Part shown: positions 28,360-37,032 of the stretch, piece after piece
Layout: each line of letters opens with the position of its first letter
Position numbering within the stretch: the first letter of the stretch is position 1
Origin: a virus
Length of the DNA stretch: 64,000 nucleotides
Strand: one strand, 5' to 3'
IMG/VR virus record: IMGVR_UViG_3300027733_000034
Coordinates: 62,001-126,000 of that record
Notes under the pieces: generated by a model
What the model was told of the DNA's origin: nothing
The model's database searches: none
Seen by the model: only the letters and a program-made list of their open reading frames with translations
Translations under genes and position numbers: made by a program

Positions 28360-28824
28360 TTAAGATCTATTTAGATCTTTCTCAGTCATCACTATAAAAA
28401 TATATCCATGTCTATCACACCATTTACGAGCTGCCGCCCATTTAGCAGTATTTGTAACATATTGAGTGTGTTCAAATAAAATAGTTTTTTTGCTTTTTTT
28501 GGCAGTTATTTTAGGAGCTTCACAAAATTTTTCTGGTTTAATTTCTATTAATAATTTTTTAATAGAATTATCAGCTTGTTTAAGAGCTACAACTAGATCA
28601 ACAAAATACCTGTGCATTTTATTATCTAGAGGAGACATGTAAGGTATTATTACGGATTCAGACCCCCAGGAAATAACTTTTTCATTATTATCCATCCATC
28701 GATAGGCTTTTAATTCCAGACTAGATCTAAAATAAATGGGATAAGATCCTCTATATTTTTCTGGTTTAGTTGGTATAAATTTACCTTGATTAAATTCAGA
28801 ATTTTTATTGAGAGATTTTCTCAT
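28360..28824 (-). CDS. 4: Head completion protein gp4 (TnsA/endonuclease-like fold)
   Basis: 154 aa, matching T4 gp4 (150 aa). Visible family blocks: YRSSLELKAYRWMD-like FRSSLELKAYRW at about residue 32, VISWGSESVIIPYMSPLD, and HRYFVDLVV followed by LLIEIKPEK. The D...EIK arrangement is that of a PD-(D/E)XK nuclease fold. In T4, gp4 acts after packaging to finish the head-neck junction. It lies between gp13 and gp21. Confidence 0.85.
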   Translation of the reverse strand: MRKSLNKNSEFNQGKFIPTKPEKYRGSYPIYFRSSLELKAYRWMDNNEKVISWGSESVIIPYMSPLDNKMHRYFVDLVVALKQADNSIKKLLIEIKPEKFCEAPKITAKKSKKTILFEHTQYVTNTAKWAAARKWCDRHGYIFIVMTEKDLNRS

Positions 28825-28827
28825 ATA

Positions 28828-29985
28828 TTACCCAATAAAGAATGGAATGGGTTCTCTGTCAATTAAGTCTGATGTTATCTCAACTTCTAATTTATCTCTT
28901 TCTGCTATACCCTGACTCATCAGGTCTGTATAATTTATAGTTTGTCCTCCAAACAGAGCCGCTCCTGTATATTTTCCTCTAGCATGAGCAACTGCCATTT
29001 TAGTTAGAGCCATCACGTATTTGTAAACCCATAATTGACTGACTATATGTTTAATTGGCTTTTGAAGTTTACATTTAACTAATCCATAATATACAGAGTT
29101 CTGTGTTGGTTCTGGAATAATTTTCAATATTTGATCTTCTGGATAAAATCTTAAATATGGAGTCAAAGCTAATGTTTTTTCTCTAAGATCTATCCAACCC
29201 TTCAAAGCTTGCCATGTTACTAAGTCATAACCAACATTACCTAATAAATGTCCAAAGTAAGCTTGTTGAGCTATGGCATGTTCTATAGTGAACAGAGTGT
29301 TTATGCCGGTGTTGCTACCTTCTATAAAAGAAGAAACATCAACAACTCTGCGATAGTTATTAAAATCAAAATCCCAACCAGTAAATCCACTATAACCATT
29401 CGGCACAGAGGTTAAAGATACTGTATTAGAAACTTCTGCTGCAGTTTTGCCATTTAATATTACTACTTTATATTTTCCAACAGTAGGAACAAAAGAAAAA
29501 GAAATACGAACACTGTTTGTATCTATCGGTGTCACTGGAGCTATTACCAATCGATTGTTAGATGTATCATACACCGCTGGTATAACTGTGTCAGAATTTA
29601 AATTATGTGTAATAACAAATGTGTTATTTATACCATCTCCAACTACACAGTCATACTCAGTTGCTCCACCAGTAGTTACTTGTGTAGGATCTTCATATGC
29701 TGTGGATAAATCTGGTGAAATATTAATCAATCTTCCGATAGGAAGTCCAACTCCAGTAATATAAAGATCAGATCTGAATATTAAAAATTCTTCAGTCATT
29801 CCAGCAAATTTAGTAAAATATTCACTAGCAACATTTATTATTTCATAGAGTTGCTCATCGGCTATCTCTATTTGAACCAATGGATATCCCAACATACGTT
29901 TAACCCTAAGGGCAAGCATGTCATAACTTGAGATATTATTATTAAAAGTGGTACTTCCTCTAAAGTTGTCTGGTAAAACACCCAT
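28828..29985 (-). CDS. 13: Neck protein gp13-like, with an inserted beta domain
   Basis: 385 aa (T4 gp13: 309 aa). The N-terminal MLALRVKRMLGYPLVQIEIA and DEQLYEIINVASEYF block resembles the opening of gp13 from T4-like cyanophages, and the C-terminal part (YKYVMALTKMAVAHARGKY, LMSQGIAERDKLEVEI) is the helical gp13 end. Between them, residues about 105-165 read TFVITHNLNSDTVIPAVYD, the signature of a beta module common in phage fibres. Gp13 helps close the filled head and attach the tail. Assignment rests on pattern and on the position next to gp20 and gp4. Confidence 0.7.
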   Translation of the reverse strand: MGVLPDNFRGSTTFNNNISSYDMLALRVKRMLGYPLVQIEIADEQLYEIINVASEYFTKFAGMTEEFLIFRSDLYITGVGLPIGRLINISPDLSTAYEDPTQVTTGGATEYDCVVGDGINNTFVITHNLNSDTVIPAVYDTSNNRLVIAPVTPIDTNSVRISFSFVPTVGKYKVVILNGKTAAEVSNTVSLTSVPNGYSGFTGWDFDFNNYRRVVDVSSFIEGSNTGINTLFTIEHAIAQQAYFGHLLGNVGYDLVTWQALKGWIDLREKTLALTPYLRFYPEDQILKIIPEPTQNSVYYGLVKCKLQKPIKHIVSQLWVYKYVMALTKMAVAHARGKYTGAALFGGQTINYTDLMSQGIAERDKLEVEITSDLIDREPIPFFIG

Positions 29986-29993
29986 GTCTCTAC

Positions 29994-31853
29994 TTATCCC
30001 GCAGGTGTAGTAGGTACTTCAGTAGTTGTAGGAGTTGCTCCTAGTTCTGGTGCAGCGCCTTCACCTGCTGCTGGAATTGTAGGAGTAGTTTCTGGTGTAC
30101 TTCCTCCAAATTCTGGAATATTAGAACCTCCTATTCCTGATTCACCCCCGCTGCCGCTTCCAGCAGGAACTCCACCACTAGCGGCTTGTTGAGCCATTTC
30201 TATCTGTTCTCTCCAATTTGGACCAGCATTAGCAATCTGAGAAAGCTCCCATTTAAAAGCGGCTTCTTTGCGTAGCCATTCCATATTTTCACTAATCTTA
30301 GCATCACTATATTGTAGATAATGTCGCTGAGCAAATATATCAGAAATTCCTTCACTTTGAGCCATACTACCATAATTTTTCTGCTTGAGTTCAAATAATT
30401 GCTGTTCTCTGATAGCAAAATAATTTGAAGGGGCATTAAAATTTAAATTTATATAAGATTCGTGTAATTTATAATCTTTCCACCAACCTTTAATTTTAAG
30501 ATGAGATATAAAGGCGTCTTTAAATCCAGAAGCAAACTGATTTTGCAAACGTATGATAAATTTTGCGAATTTTAATTCTTCGCGTAAAATTTCAGAACCA
30601 TCTTTATAAGATTCATTAGGATTCAGTCGAGAAAGAGGCACTTTTAAACTCTTATAAAGTTTATTTACAAAATAAACTAAATCATCTAATTTTCCAAGAT
30701 TATCTCCACCGGGCAATACTGATACATCGGACCCAGTTTCTCCAGTACGTTTAGCAAACCAATAACTATCTAACATGGATTGAGGATTGTAGGAATTTGC
30801 TATACCTCCTTTACTTCCATCAAACACTTGTTTAGACCAATATTGTTGTTTAAGTTGTTCTAAATAAGCGGTAGCTTTAGCTGGAGGCATATTTCCAACA
30901 TCAATAACAAATTTAAGCCTTTCCGGAGCTCTGACCAGGCGATAAATAATAATTGCATCTTCTAGTAAAGAAAGAAGTTTGTAGGCTCTTCTACAATTTT
31001 CTATAAATGGCATTTTAACAGTCAGATCTTCGTTCCAAATGCCAGAATTAATATAGGTAATTTGATTACCTTGTAGAGTCAAAATTTGATTCTGCAAATT
31101 ATTTGCAGAAGAAATATTACTTTGACCTTGTGAAAGAGCTGATGCTGGATTTTTCTGTAAACTAATTGGTTTTTGAAATATAAAATTTTCAATAACATTG
31201 TTTTGTACATTATCATATACTGGATTGATAATCTCTGATGGAATGGCCAATGCTCCAATAATTCCGTAGCTTGTATCTTCTTTATAGATAATATTTTCAA
31301 AGAAAATTTCTCCTTCTATAAGAAAATGTCTGCAGTACCCCCATCCTTTATGTTCTAAATCATAAATGTTAATGAATTTTTCAAATTCTTTTTGTATTTC
31401 AGTTTTTTCTTCAGAACTAAGATCTGCAAATGGAGAAAAATTTAAATGTACTATTTTTTCATTCTCGTCTTTGACTATAAACTCATCACATATTTCATCT
31501 AGACAATCAGACACTTCTGAAAAAGAAGCCATACGACGATATTCAGATATTCTGCGAATTTTATCTGTATCTACATGAGCATATATGTAATTGTGATAAG
31601 GATTCTGAGAACCAAATGTATTTCCTCTATTAGAATCACCATACACAGAGGTCATTGCCGGACCAGTAATGACAGACTGCTTTAAGAGTCTCATTTCTGT
31701 CTTCTTAGAAAGTCTGTCAAATAATTCGTATTTGGTATTACCTTGATTGACATCTAATCCGGCAGAGATATAAGGAAGTCTCTGCAAAACATTAGCTATA
31801 AAATTATTAGAGGCACCTGAACCTCGAGGAGAATTGGAGAGAACATCTGGCAT
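29994..31853 (-). CDS. 20: Portal vertex protein gp20
   Basis: 619 aa. Dodecameric portal through which DNA is packaged. Typical gp20 segments: MRLLKQSVITGPAMTSVYGD near residue 55, YRRMASFSEVSDCLDEICDE near 105, VRAPERLKFVIDVGNMPPAK near 305, and LPGGDNLGKLDDLVYFVNKL near 380. T4 gp20 is 524 aa. The extra length is largely a C-terminal tail of Gly, Ser, Pro and Thr (about residues 555-619) of low complexity that probably is disordered. It follows gp15 in the same direction. Confidence 0.96.
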   Translation of the reverse strand: MPDVLSNSPRGSGASNNFIANVLQRLPYISAGLDVNQGNTKYELFDRLSKKTEMRLLKQSVITGPAMTSVYGDSNRGNTFGSQNPYHNYIYAHVDTDKIRRISEYRRMASFSEVSDCLDEICDEFIVKDENEKIVHLNFSPFADLSSEEKTEIQKEFEKFINIYDLEHKGWGYCRHFLIEGEIFFENIIYKEDTSYGIIGALAIPSEIINPVYDNVQNNVIENFIFQKPISLQKNPASALSQGQSNISSANNLQNQILTLQGNQITYINSGIWNEDLTVKMPFIENCRRAYKLLSLLEDAIIIYRLVRAPERLKFVIDVGNMPPAKATAYLEQLKQQYWSKQVFDGSKGGIANSYNPQSMLDSYWFAKRTGETGSDVSVLPGGDNLGKLDDLVYFVNKLYKSLKVPLSRLNPNESYKDGSEILREELKFAKFIIRLQNQFASGFKDAFISHLKIKGWWKDYKLHESYINLNFNAPSNYFAIREQQLFELKQKNYGSMAQSEGISDIFAQRHYLQYSDAKISENMEWLRKEAAFKWELSQIANAGPNWREQIEMAQQAASGGVPAGSGSGGESGIGGSNIPEFGGSTPETTPTIPAAGEGAAPELGATPTTTEVPTTPAG

Positions 31854-31862
31854 ATGATTTTA

Positions 31863-31870
31863 TATTTAGG
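31863..31870 (-). promoter_or_regulatory. Possible late promoter of gp20 (weak match)
   Basis: CCTAAATA on the minus strand, 6 of 8 to TATAAATA, ends 9 bases before the gp20 ATG. The spacing is like that of the better motifs at 20802 and 41622. Confidence 0.35.
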
Positions 31871-31902
31871 TAAAATTGTAACTTAACACTACATTATTTC
31901 TA

Positions 31903-32985
31903 TTAAGTAACATGTAATTTATAGGAATTTAATTTTCCATATCCGGCTTCATTTTCTACAATGATATCAACAAATCCGGGAAGAGCTGGAATTTCCGGAA
32001 AACTAAATTCTATATGTTGATCATCTATTGCATTGAAAGTAGTAGATACCGCTTTGAAAGGAGTATATACAGATGATAATTTTGTAGAACTAATGAATGG
32101 TGAAAATGTGGTAATGTTATTAAACATTAATAGGTTCGAGGCACTTAAATATACATTAAGAGGTTGAATGAGATATTTTCCGTATATATCAAATGTTGTG
32201 GATGATACATTTGGTGTAAAAATTTCTTGAGGAAATACTGCTTTAATAAATGGACAAGCAGAAATGGAAAAATATTCTGTTTCTGGGTATTTAAGTAAAG
32301 TATCTCCATCTCGTAGGTGTGAGGTGGCACTATAATCACTATCTATATAAAATATCTTCTTGTAAGGTTCATCAAATTTCTTAAACATCCAACCCTTTAT
32401 AGTAAAAGAGGTATCTGCTGTAACCATGAAATTTTGGGAGGCATTTAATTCTTTAGGATATGAAGTGTTTACAATTCCACTCCAAAGTACTTCTGATCTA
32501 ATTTCAAATTGAGTACTAGAATTTTCTAGTCCGGGAAATTTCCAAGAAATAACTATATAAGGATCACAATATGGTACAAAATTACTGATAATTTGATCCA
32601 TATGTTCCTGATATTTTGTAACTATTGACATATTGACAGTTACATCAACTGGTATGGGTTGAGGAATTCTCTTTAAAAATACTTCAGACTTGGGTTGATC
32701 CACTGGAAGTATAAATCCGTTATTTTTATTAAAAACTCTACTCTTATCTCTGGAAATAGTTCCAAAACTTACAGCTATGACCGGAAGTTGCATTGCACCT
32801 GGACCCGGTGCAACCAAAGAGGCATATACTCGTTGTTTGGGAGAATATACAAAATTAACATTTTTTTCACTACCAGGTATATAAGTGTTCTTGTTATCGT
32901 ATCCTTTAATAATGATATCATTGAAAGCAGCAACAAATTGCTCCATCATGGTTTTTAATTCAAAGTTAAAAGTATAATTTCTCAT
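31903..32985 (-). CDS. 15: Tail sheath stabiliser gp15-like, with C-terminal IPT/TIG-like domain
   Basis: 360 aa (T4 gp15: 272 aa). Residues about 105-215 line up with T4 gp15: VNMSIVTKYQEHMDQIISNF, PYCDPYIVISW, and SFTIKGWMFK correspond to its SIFTRYEDDMFQIVEQILPY and FEVNGWMY segments. Gp15 forms a hexamer at the top of the tail and binds the neck. Residues about 245-360 are additional and look like an IPT/TIG Ig-like domain (IKAVFPQEIF, FDIYGKYL, VDIIVENEAGYG). The gene precedes gp20, within the virion block. Confidence 0.75.
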   Translation of the reverse strand: MRNYTFNFELKTMMEQFVAAFNDIIIKGYDNKNTYIPGSEKNVNFVYSPKQRVYASLVAPGPGAMQLPVIAVSFGTISRDKSRVFNKNNGFILPVDQPKSEVFLKRIPQPIPVDVTVNMSIVTKYQEHMDQIISNFVPYCDPYIVISWKFPGLENSSTQFEIRSEVLWSGIVNTSYPKELNASQNFMVTADTSFTIKGWMFKKFDEPYKKIFYIDSDYSATSHLRDGDTLLKYPETEYFSISACPFIKAVFPQEIFTPNVSSTTFDIYGKYLIQPLNVYLSASNLLMFNNITTFSPFISSTKLSSVYTPFKAVSTTFNAIDDQHIEFSFPEIPALPGFVDIIVENEAGYGKLNSYKLHVT

Positions 32986-33013
32986 TATTAAAGGATACTT
33001 AGTTCCGGAAACA

Positions 33014-34678
33014 TTACATGAAACGTTCTAAGAAGTATTTTGGTAAATGTTTTTTATTACTTGTTACCGCCTTAACTGCCGCGCCGTCTAAAATATAGGT
33101 TACTGAATGATCTTTAATTGACCTCGTGCATCGACCACTCATTTGAATCAGTGTATCTAACATCTTCATACCATAATATTGAGGATTTTTATCGAATTGT
33201 TTCTTAATTCTTTTAGAACCTAACGGCAAATACGGAGCCTTTATAATGATTTGAAATCTACCAAGATCATCATCCAGGCTTACTCCTGTGTCTAATGAAG
33301 GGCTAACCAAAATAGTATCTTCATCTACTCGAGACTTGTGCTCTTTGATAATATCTTCATTAGAAACTCCGGTATCTCTAAATAAAAATCTATTGTTTTT
33401 ATTAAATTTTCGTTTAACCTGCTCAGTAATGGCTGTGGTATGGGTGTGTATCAATCCTTTCTCTCCTTTATGTGATTCACATATCTTAGAAACCATCTCT
33501 AACACCTTAGGAAGATTGACTTCTAGGGTCTTAAATGATAGGCTATACTTCGAAGAACAATAGATAGGAGATTTTGATGCTTCGAAAACTGAATCGGTAT
33601 CAATAAACTCATAGTCTTTCTCTGAAATACCTATACTTTTAGCATATTCTTGTACATTGCTGATGGTTGCAGACATTAAAAGCACATGATCTGCCATTTC
33701 AAACAATTCTTTTGCTAAAGGTTTGATGTCAAAAGGTACAAATGTAACTTCTTTAGCATCTTTACTTTCTACTAGATATTGACAAGATTGCCAATTCAAA
33801 ACTACATCCATAACTGCATTATAAAGACTGGTCAATTTACCCAGTCTTTGTTGTTGTTTAAACAACAAACTTTCAAATCCATTTTTATTTGACATTAAAG
33901 ATACTTTTTGTTTTACATCTGCCACCAGATCTTTTAATTGCAAATATATATCATGAACCCATAGTCCGGCTTCTTCACTATCATCTGAAATTACCTTCTT
34001 GAATACAATTTCTTCTGCTGCTAATTGAGCATAATTTAATGTCACGGAGTATTGACCCACTAATTCACTTTCAATTTTATCTGCTTCATCAAATATAACA
34101 AACTGTCTACGTTGTAAAAATTTAGGCATATTAAAATATGCTCTATAATTCAATATAGGATCATTTGAAATTAAAGCATTTTTTCGAACCTTGTAATAAG
34201 GACATCTATCTTCTTCAAAACATTCTTGTTTTAATTTAGAGCTAAACAAACAAGGAGCAAAATCTACTGTTACATTGGGATCTACTGCACAATTATAATT
34301 ATTTTTACCCTTCGCAGCAATGGCTTCTGGAAATAATTCTAGGTATTGATTCTGTAAAGATCTAGTTACGGTTAATATTGCTGATCCATAAGATGATCCA
34401 GACAAGAAGGTTTCCTTGTGAAGATATTCACCGTTTTGATCTCTTTTGAATGCTTTATAACTATCTAAAAGAGATCGCCTGGTTTCATCTATTTTATTAG
34501 AGGACCTTGCTATCGCCGTGGCTATATGAGATTTTCCTGATCCCGTAGGTAGTCTAGCTATAACAAATTTTTTACCAGATGAAAATTTCTTATAAATTTT
34601 CTCTAAGGCATCAATTTGCTGTGGTCTGGGTGTTGGGCCCGGAAAGTTGTTCAAAAAGTTTGATATATTTGTTTTCAA
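33014..34678 (-). CDS. DinG/XPD-family superfamily 2 DNA helicase
   Basis: 554 aa. Walker A LPTGSGKS at residues 43-50, DEAD box at 197-200, motif III-like LLMSATIS, and C-terminal motifs with LVSPSLDTGVSLDDD and IQMSGRCTRS. Four cysteines at 130, 143, 153 and 159 lie between Walker A and DEAD, as in the Fe-S cluster of XPD/DinG helicases. It would unwind DNA 5' to 3' with ATP, perhaps in repair or recombination. Its start lies 68 bases inside the preceding zinc-finger gene. T4 itself has no DinG; its helicases are gp41, Dda and UvsW. Confidence 0.88.
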   Translation of the reverse strand: MKTNISNFLNNFPGPTPRPQQIDALEKIYKKFSSGKKFVIARLPTGSGKSHIATAIARSSNKIDETRRSLLDSYKAFKRDQNGEYLHKETFLSGSSYGSAILTVTRSLQNQYLELFPEAIAAKGKNNYNCAVDPNVTVDFAPCLFSSKLKQECFEEDRCPYYKVRKNALISNDPILNYRAYFNMPKFLQRRQFVIFDEADKIESELVGQYSVTLNYAQLAAEEIVFKKVISDDSEEAGLWVHDIYLQLKDLVADVKQKVSLMSNKNGFESLLFKQQQRLGKLTSLYNAVMDVVLNWQSCQYLVESKDAKEVTFVPFDIKPLAKELFEMADHVLLMSATISNVQEYAKSIGISEKDYEFIDTDSVFEASKSPIYCSSKYSLSFKTLEVNLPKVLEMVSKICESHKGEKGLIHTHTTAITEQVKRKFNKNNRFLFRDTGVSNEDIIKEHKSRVDEDTILVSPSLDTGVSLDDDLGRFQIIIKAPYLPLGSKRIKKQFDKNPQYYGMKMLDTLIQMSGRCTRSIKDHSVTYILDGAAVKAVTSNKKHLPKYFLERFM

Positions 34679-34907
34679 TTTCTTTTAATATATCTAAATT
34701 TAAATTTTTTTGCACGCAGGAACATGGAGTATGTGTAAAATTTTCTGTTTGTATTCCTCTAAATCCTCTCCCGTAACATTTATTACAATTTTTACTAGAA
34801 TTTTTTTTAAGAGGCAAGTATCCGAGTCCTATATTTTTGAGATCTTCTTCTAAAAGATTACAAAAAGTACCAGAAAATACATTAAAACAAATGTGGATGT
34901 TATTCAT
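34611..34907 (-). CDS. Small zinc-finger protein (DnaJ-like CxxCxGxG motif)
   Basis: 98 aa. Residues about 41-64 read CNKCYGRGFRG and then CSC, close to the Cys-rich zinc module of DnaJ (CxxCxGxG), but only one half of the usual four-repeat unit is seen. It overlaps the start of the helicase gene by 68 bases and the end of the next gene by 8, so it is part of this tightly packed operon. Function unknown; a nucleic-acid or protein-binding accessory of the helicase is possible. Confidence 0.65.
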   Translation of the reverse strand: MNNIHICFNVFSGTFCNLLEEDLKNIGLGYLPLKKNSSKNCNKCYGRGFRGIQTENFTHTPCSCVQKNLNLDILKEIENKYIKLFEQLSGPNTQTTAN

Positions 34908-35259
34908 GACAGGTTATGGTTAAAATATTATCCCAGTATTTGTTTTTAACACCTACTGAGGGATATACTTTTAAATAATTTTCTACTTCCGGTGCTAATT
35001 TTGATAGAGTCTTAATTCTATAATCAAAATACACTAAATTATCCTCTGAATGAGTTTCTATAGCAAACGGAATGGGAATTTCTATCTTATCTTTATCTCT
35101 TTTCAATGTATTAATGATAAAAATAAGATAAAAATTTTTCTGATAAAAAAGAATTAACTGGCCCTGTTTAAAAGTTTTATTATTTAACTCAAAAGAAACC
35201 TGTCTCTGTAGTAGAGATTTACAAGTTTCTTCTAGTGAGGGGTTTTCTGCTATTATCAT
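34900..35259 (-). CDS. Unknown protein
   Basis: 119 aa with no recognised motif. It has a hydrophobic strand-rich middle (GQLILFYQKNFYLIFIIN) that reads more like buried beta strands than a membrane helix, because charged residues flank it closely. It overlaps both neighbours by a few bases and is probably co-translated. Confidence 0.6.
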   Translation of the reverse strand: MIIAENPSLEETCKSLLQRQVSFELNNKTFKQGQLILFYQKNFYLIFIINTLKRDKDKIEIPIPFAIETHSEDNLVYFDYRIKTLSKLAPEVENYLKVYPSVGVKNKYWDNILTITCHE

Positions 35260-35645
35260 AAATTCATAAATGCAGCTTTTTGAGAAGCTGACATAGTCAC
35301 TAGATTCTCTTTAAAGTACTCCCAAAACAATTCTGGAGGTGAAGATGGAATAACTTTAATCAATTCTATTCCCTCTGATGGAATTGCTCTCCAATTTTGC
35401 ATAAAAAGATCAAACACAATGATTAATCCTTTGGATGCTGGATTGTAAGGAGCACCTTGACCAGGTGGTTTAAAATTAAAAACAGAACGTCCGATATCTG
35501 AATCTAGAATATTTGGATCTAGTGTCGCTAACATTCTACGAGTAGTTGGAGAATCTGGCTTGGGATTGCGTCTGTTAAATTTAAATTCTGCTACATTAGA
35601 AGTTAATAAAGAAGCTAAGCCGGAACCGGAAATGACAGAAGACAT
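35256..35645 (-). CDS. Unknown protein
   Basis: 129 aa. The N-terminus is Ser-rich, followed by FKFNRRNPKPDSP and a FNFKPPGQGAPYNP stretch. The middle VFDLFMQNWRAI and the C-terminal ELFWEYFKENLV are amphipathic. No family recognised. It ends with an ATGA-type overlap onto the next gene and starts two bases after the GroES-like gene. Confidence 0.6.
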   Translation of the reverse strand: MSSVISGSGLASLLTSNVAEFKFNRRNPKPDSPTTRRMLATLDPNILDSDIGRSVFNFKPPGQGAPYNPASKGLIIVFDLFMQNWRAIPSEGIELIKVIPSSPPELFWEYFKENLVTMSASQKAAFMNL

Positions 35646-35647
35646 AT

Positions 35648-36031
35648 TTATTCAGTTAAAGTACAAACTCCAAAAATGCGATCTTCATTTAAGAAAGCAA
35701 TATTTCTTAAACCATTTAGGTTATTAACCTTTAGTCCTCGATCATTTGGAAAGATGACAAAATCTCCTACCTTAACAGTTTCACACTTAGGTCCTGCTAG
35801 TATTACTCGAGCAACTCGCCAGGTATATTCTACAGCATTAATAGGAATCCATAAATTCCCTCTCTTAATCTCTGTACCTTCATCATTAATGTCTGCGAAT
35901 TGAACCATTAAGATGTTATCTAACACTTGGGTTAGTTGCCATCCTTCTAATTCAAAACTTTTACCAGCATAGTGTTCAATTTGAACTTTTCCTCCAATGC
36001 GATCTTCTAAGTCTACGGGTCTATCAATCAT
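35648..36031 (-). CDS. GroES-like co-chaperonin (gp31 analogue)
   Basis: 127 aa. The middle and end follow the GroES fold: a DNILMVQ strand, GNLWIP, then RVILAGPKCETVKVGDFVIF with the VK.GD.V phrase and NEDRIFGV near the end, typical of the closing strands of Cpn10. T4 gp31 replaces host GroES so that GroEL can fold gp23. The N-terminal 30 residues differ. Assignment is by pattern; an alternative is another small beta-barrel protein. Confidence 0.6.
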   Translation of the reverse strand: MIDRPVDLEDRIGGKVQIEHYAGKSFELEGWQLTQVLDNILMVQFADINDEGTEIKRGNLWIPINAVEYTWRVARVILAGPKCETVKVGDFVIFPNDRGLKVNNLNGLRNIAFLNEDRIFGVCTLTE

Positions 36032-36033
36032 AA

Positions 36034-36426
36034 TTATTTTTTGTTTAAGTGTTCCAACGCTGAATTGTATATATGCAATTCTCTTACCGAGATCTCCATA
36101 TTATTAGCCAATGTTTCTATATTATCAACCTCATCTACTTTATTTGTTTGAGTAGTTTTTTTAATATAATTTATTTTTTTACTAATACGGGGCAATAATG
36201 TTCTATAAATTTTACCAGCTAACAGTCCTTCTTTGGCTATTAATGTTTTATATGTCCAACGATTAAAAGTGACATTTACTATTTGAGCCAATGAAGGATC
36301 TATCATTGATAACCATCTATTGGTTATAAAAATAGATGGAATATCATTTTCATCTGGTTGTACTGAATTCTTCTTAAGAATCCAATTTAAAAAAGGAAAT
36401 AAATTGTCTTTGTAATTGGGTTTCAT
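36034..36426 (-). CDS. Possible clamp loader small subunit gp62-like
   Basis: 130 aa from the ATG at 36426, which overlaps the previous stop as TAATG. The N-terminal NLFPFLNWILKKNS and the IFITNRWLSMIDPS segment, followed by an N...N and a basic INYIKKT, resemble the order of conserved positions I recall for gp62-type proteins (F..N.I, NR.LS, Y, IKK). It is shorter than T4 gp62 (187 aa) and not beside gp44, so this remains a tentative suggestion. The alternative is an unknown helical protein. Confidence 0.4.
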   Translation of the reverse strand: MKPNYKDNLFPFLNWILKKNSVQPDENDIPSIFITNRWLSMIDPSLAQIVNVTFNRWTYKTLIAKEGLLAGKIYRTLLPRISKKINYIKKTTQTNKVDEVDNIETLANNMEISVRELHIYNSALEHLNKK

Positions 36427-37016
36427 TAAATAACTTTTGTAGTAGCAATGAAGCAATCATTTAATATCTGATCAAAAATATTTGCTACATCAAACACCAA
36501 TTCTTCAACAAATTCTTCTGTCAAAAATAAAGAAAATGCAAAACTTGGAGCTTTAGACCCTGCTGAAATATTAAGTCCTAAATGACCTAATGCAACACTA
36601 TCTGTAACCTTAGTAATACTCACACTGGCTTTACCAAATTCTTCTGCATTGTTTTCACCCATGCCTTTCTTACGAAGCATTAGATCATCACCCTTAACTT
36701 CTACATCAAACAAACCATACTTGTCTGTACGAAATAGATTAGCAATTTCCTGAACAAACAAACGCTGAAAGAATACCGCTCCAATAGCATTCATATTTGG
36801 AATCTCCCAACAAAAACTCAAAGCATCATCTGAATAAATGAAATCTTCTGAAAGTTTGTCTTCTAAATCAATTAGATTGGCTTTGACATCCATGTTACCT
36901 CTGGTGGTATAAAGAACTCCAAGAGGAGAATATTGTTTGCGATATACTTTATATCCAAAACGGCTGTGAATAAAGGAGCCGTCATAATCTGCATCTGCGT
37001 ATACTATTGATCTCAT
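36426..37016 (-). CDS. DUF366 family protein
   Basis: 196 aa. Blocks matching the archaeal/bacterial DUF366 family, as I recall it: YDGSFIHSRFGYKV at the start, GNMDVKANLIDLED near residue 41, QRLFVQEIANLF near 85, VKGDDLMLRKKG near 107 and HLGLNISAG near 146. The function of DUF366 is unknown to me. In this window it is the fourth gene of a QueC, amidotransferase, glycosyltransferase, DUF366 run, which hints at base modification or a linked pathway. It ends with a TAATG coupling to the next gene. Confidence 0.75.
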   Translation of the reverse strand: MRSIVYADADYDGSFIHSRFGYKVYRKQYSPLGVLYTTRGNMDVKANLIDLEDKLSEDFIYSDDALSFCWEIPNMNAIGAVFFQRLFVQEIANLFRTDKYGLFDVEVKGDDLMLRKKGMGENNAEEFGKASVSITKVTDSVALGHLGLNISAGSKAPSFAFSLFLTEEFVEELVFDVANIFDQILNDCFIATTKVI

Positions 37017-37032
37017 AGGTTAAATTTAACTG

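Noticed and set aside
34900-35259. Membrane protein, from its hydrophobic middle
   Set aside because: The hydrophobic stretch is short and flanked by charged residues; buried beta strands explain it as well.
36427-36456. Longer start for the possible gp62
   Set aside because: The ATG at 36426 forms a TAATG overlap with the previous stop, the usual coupling here.
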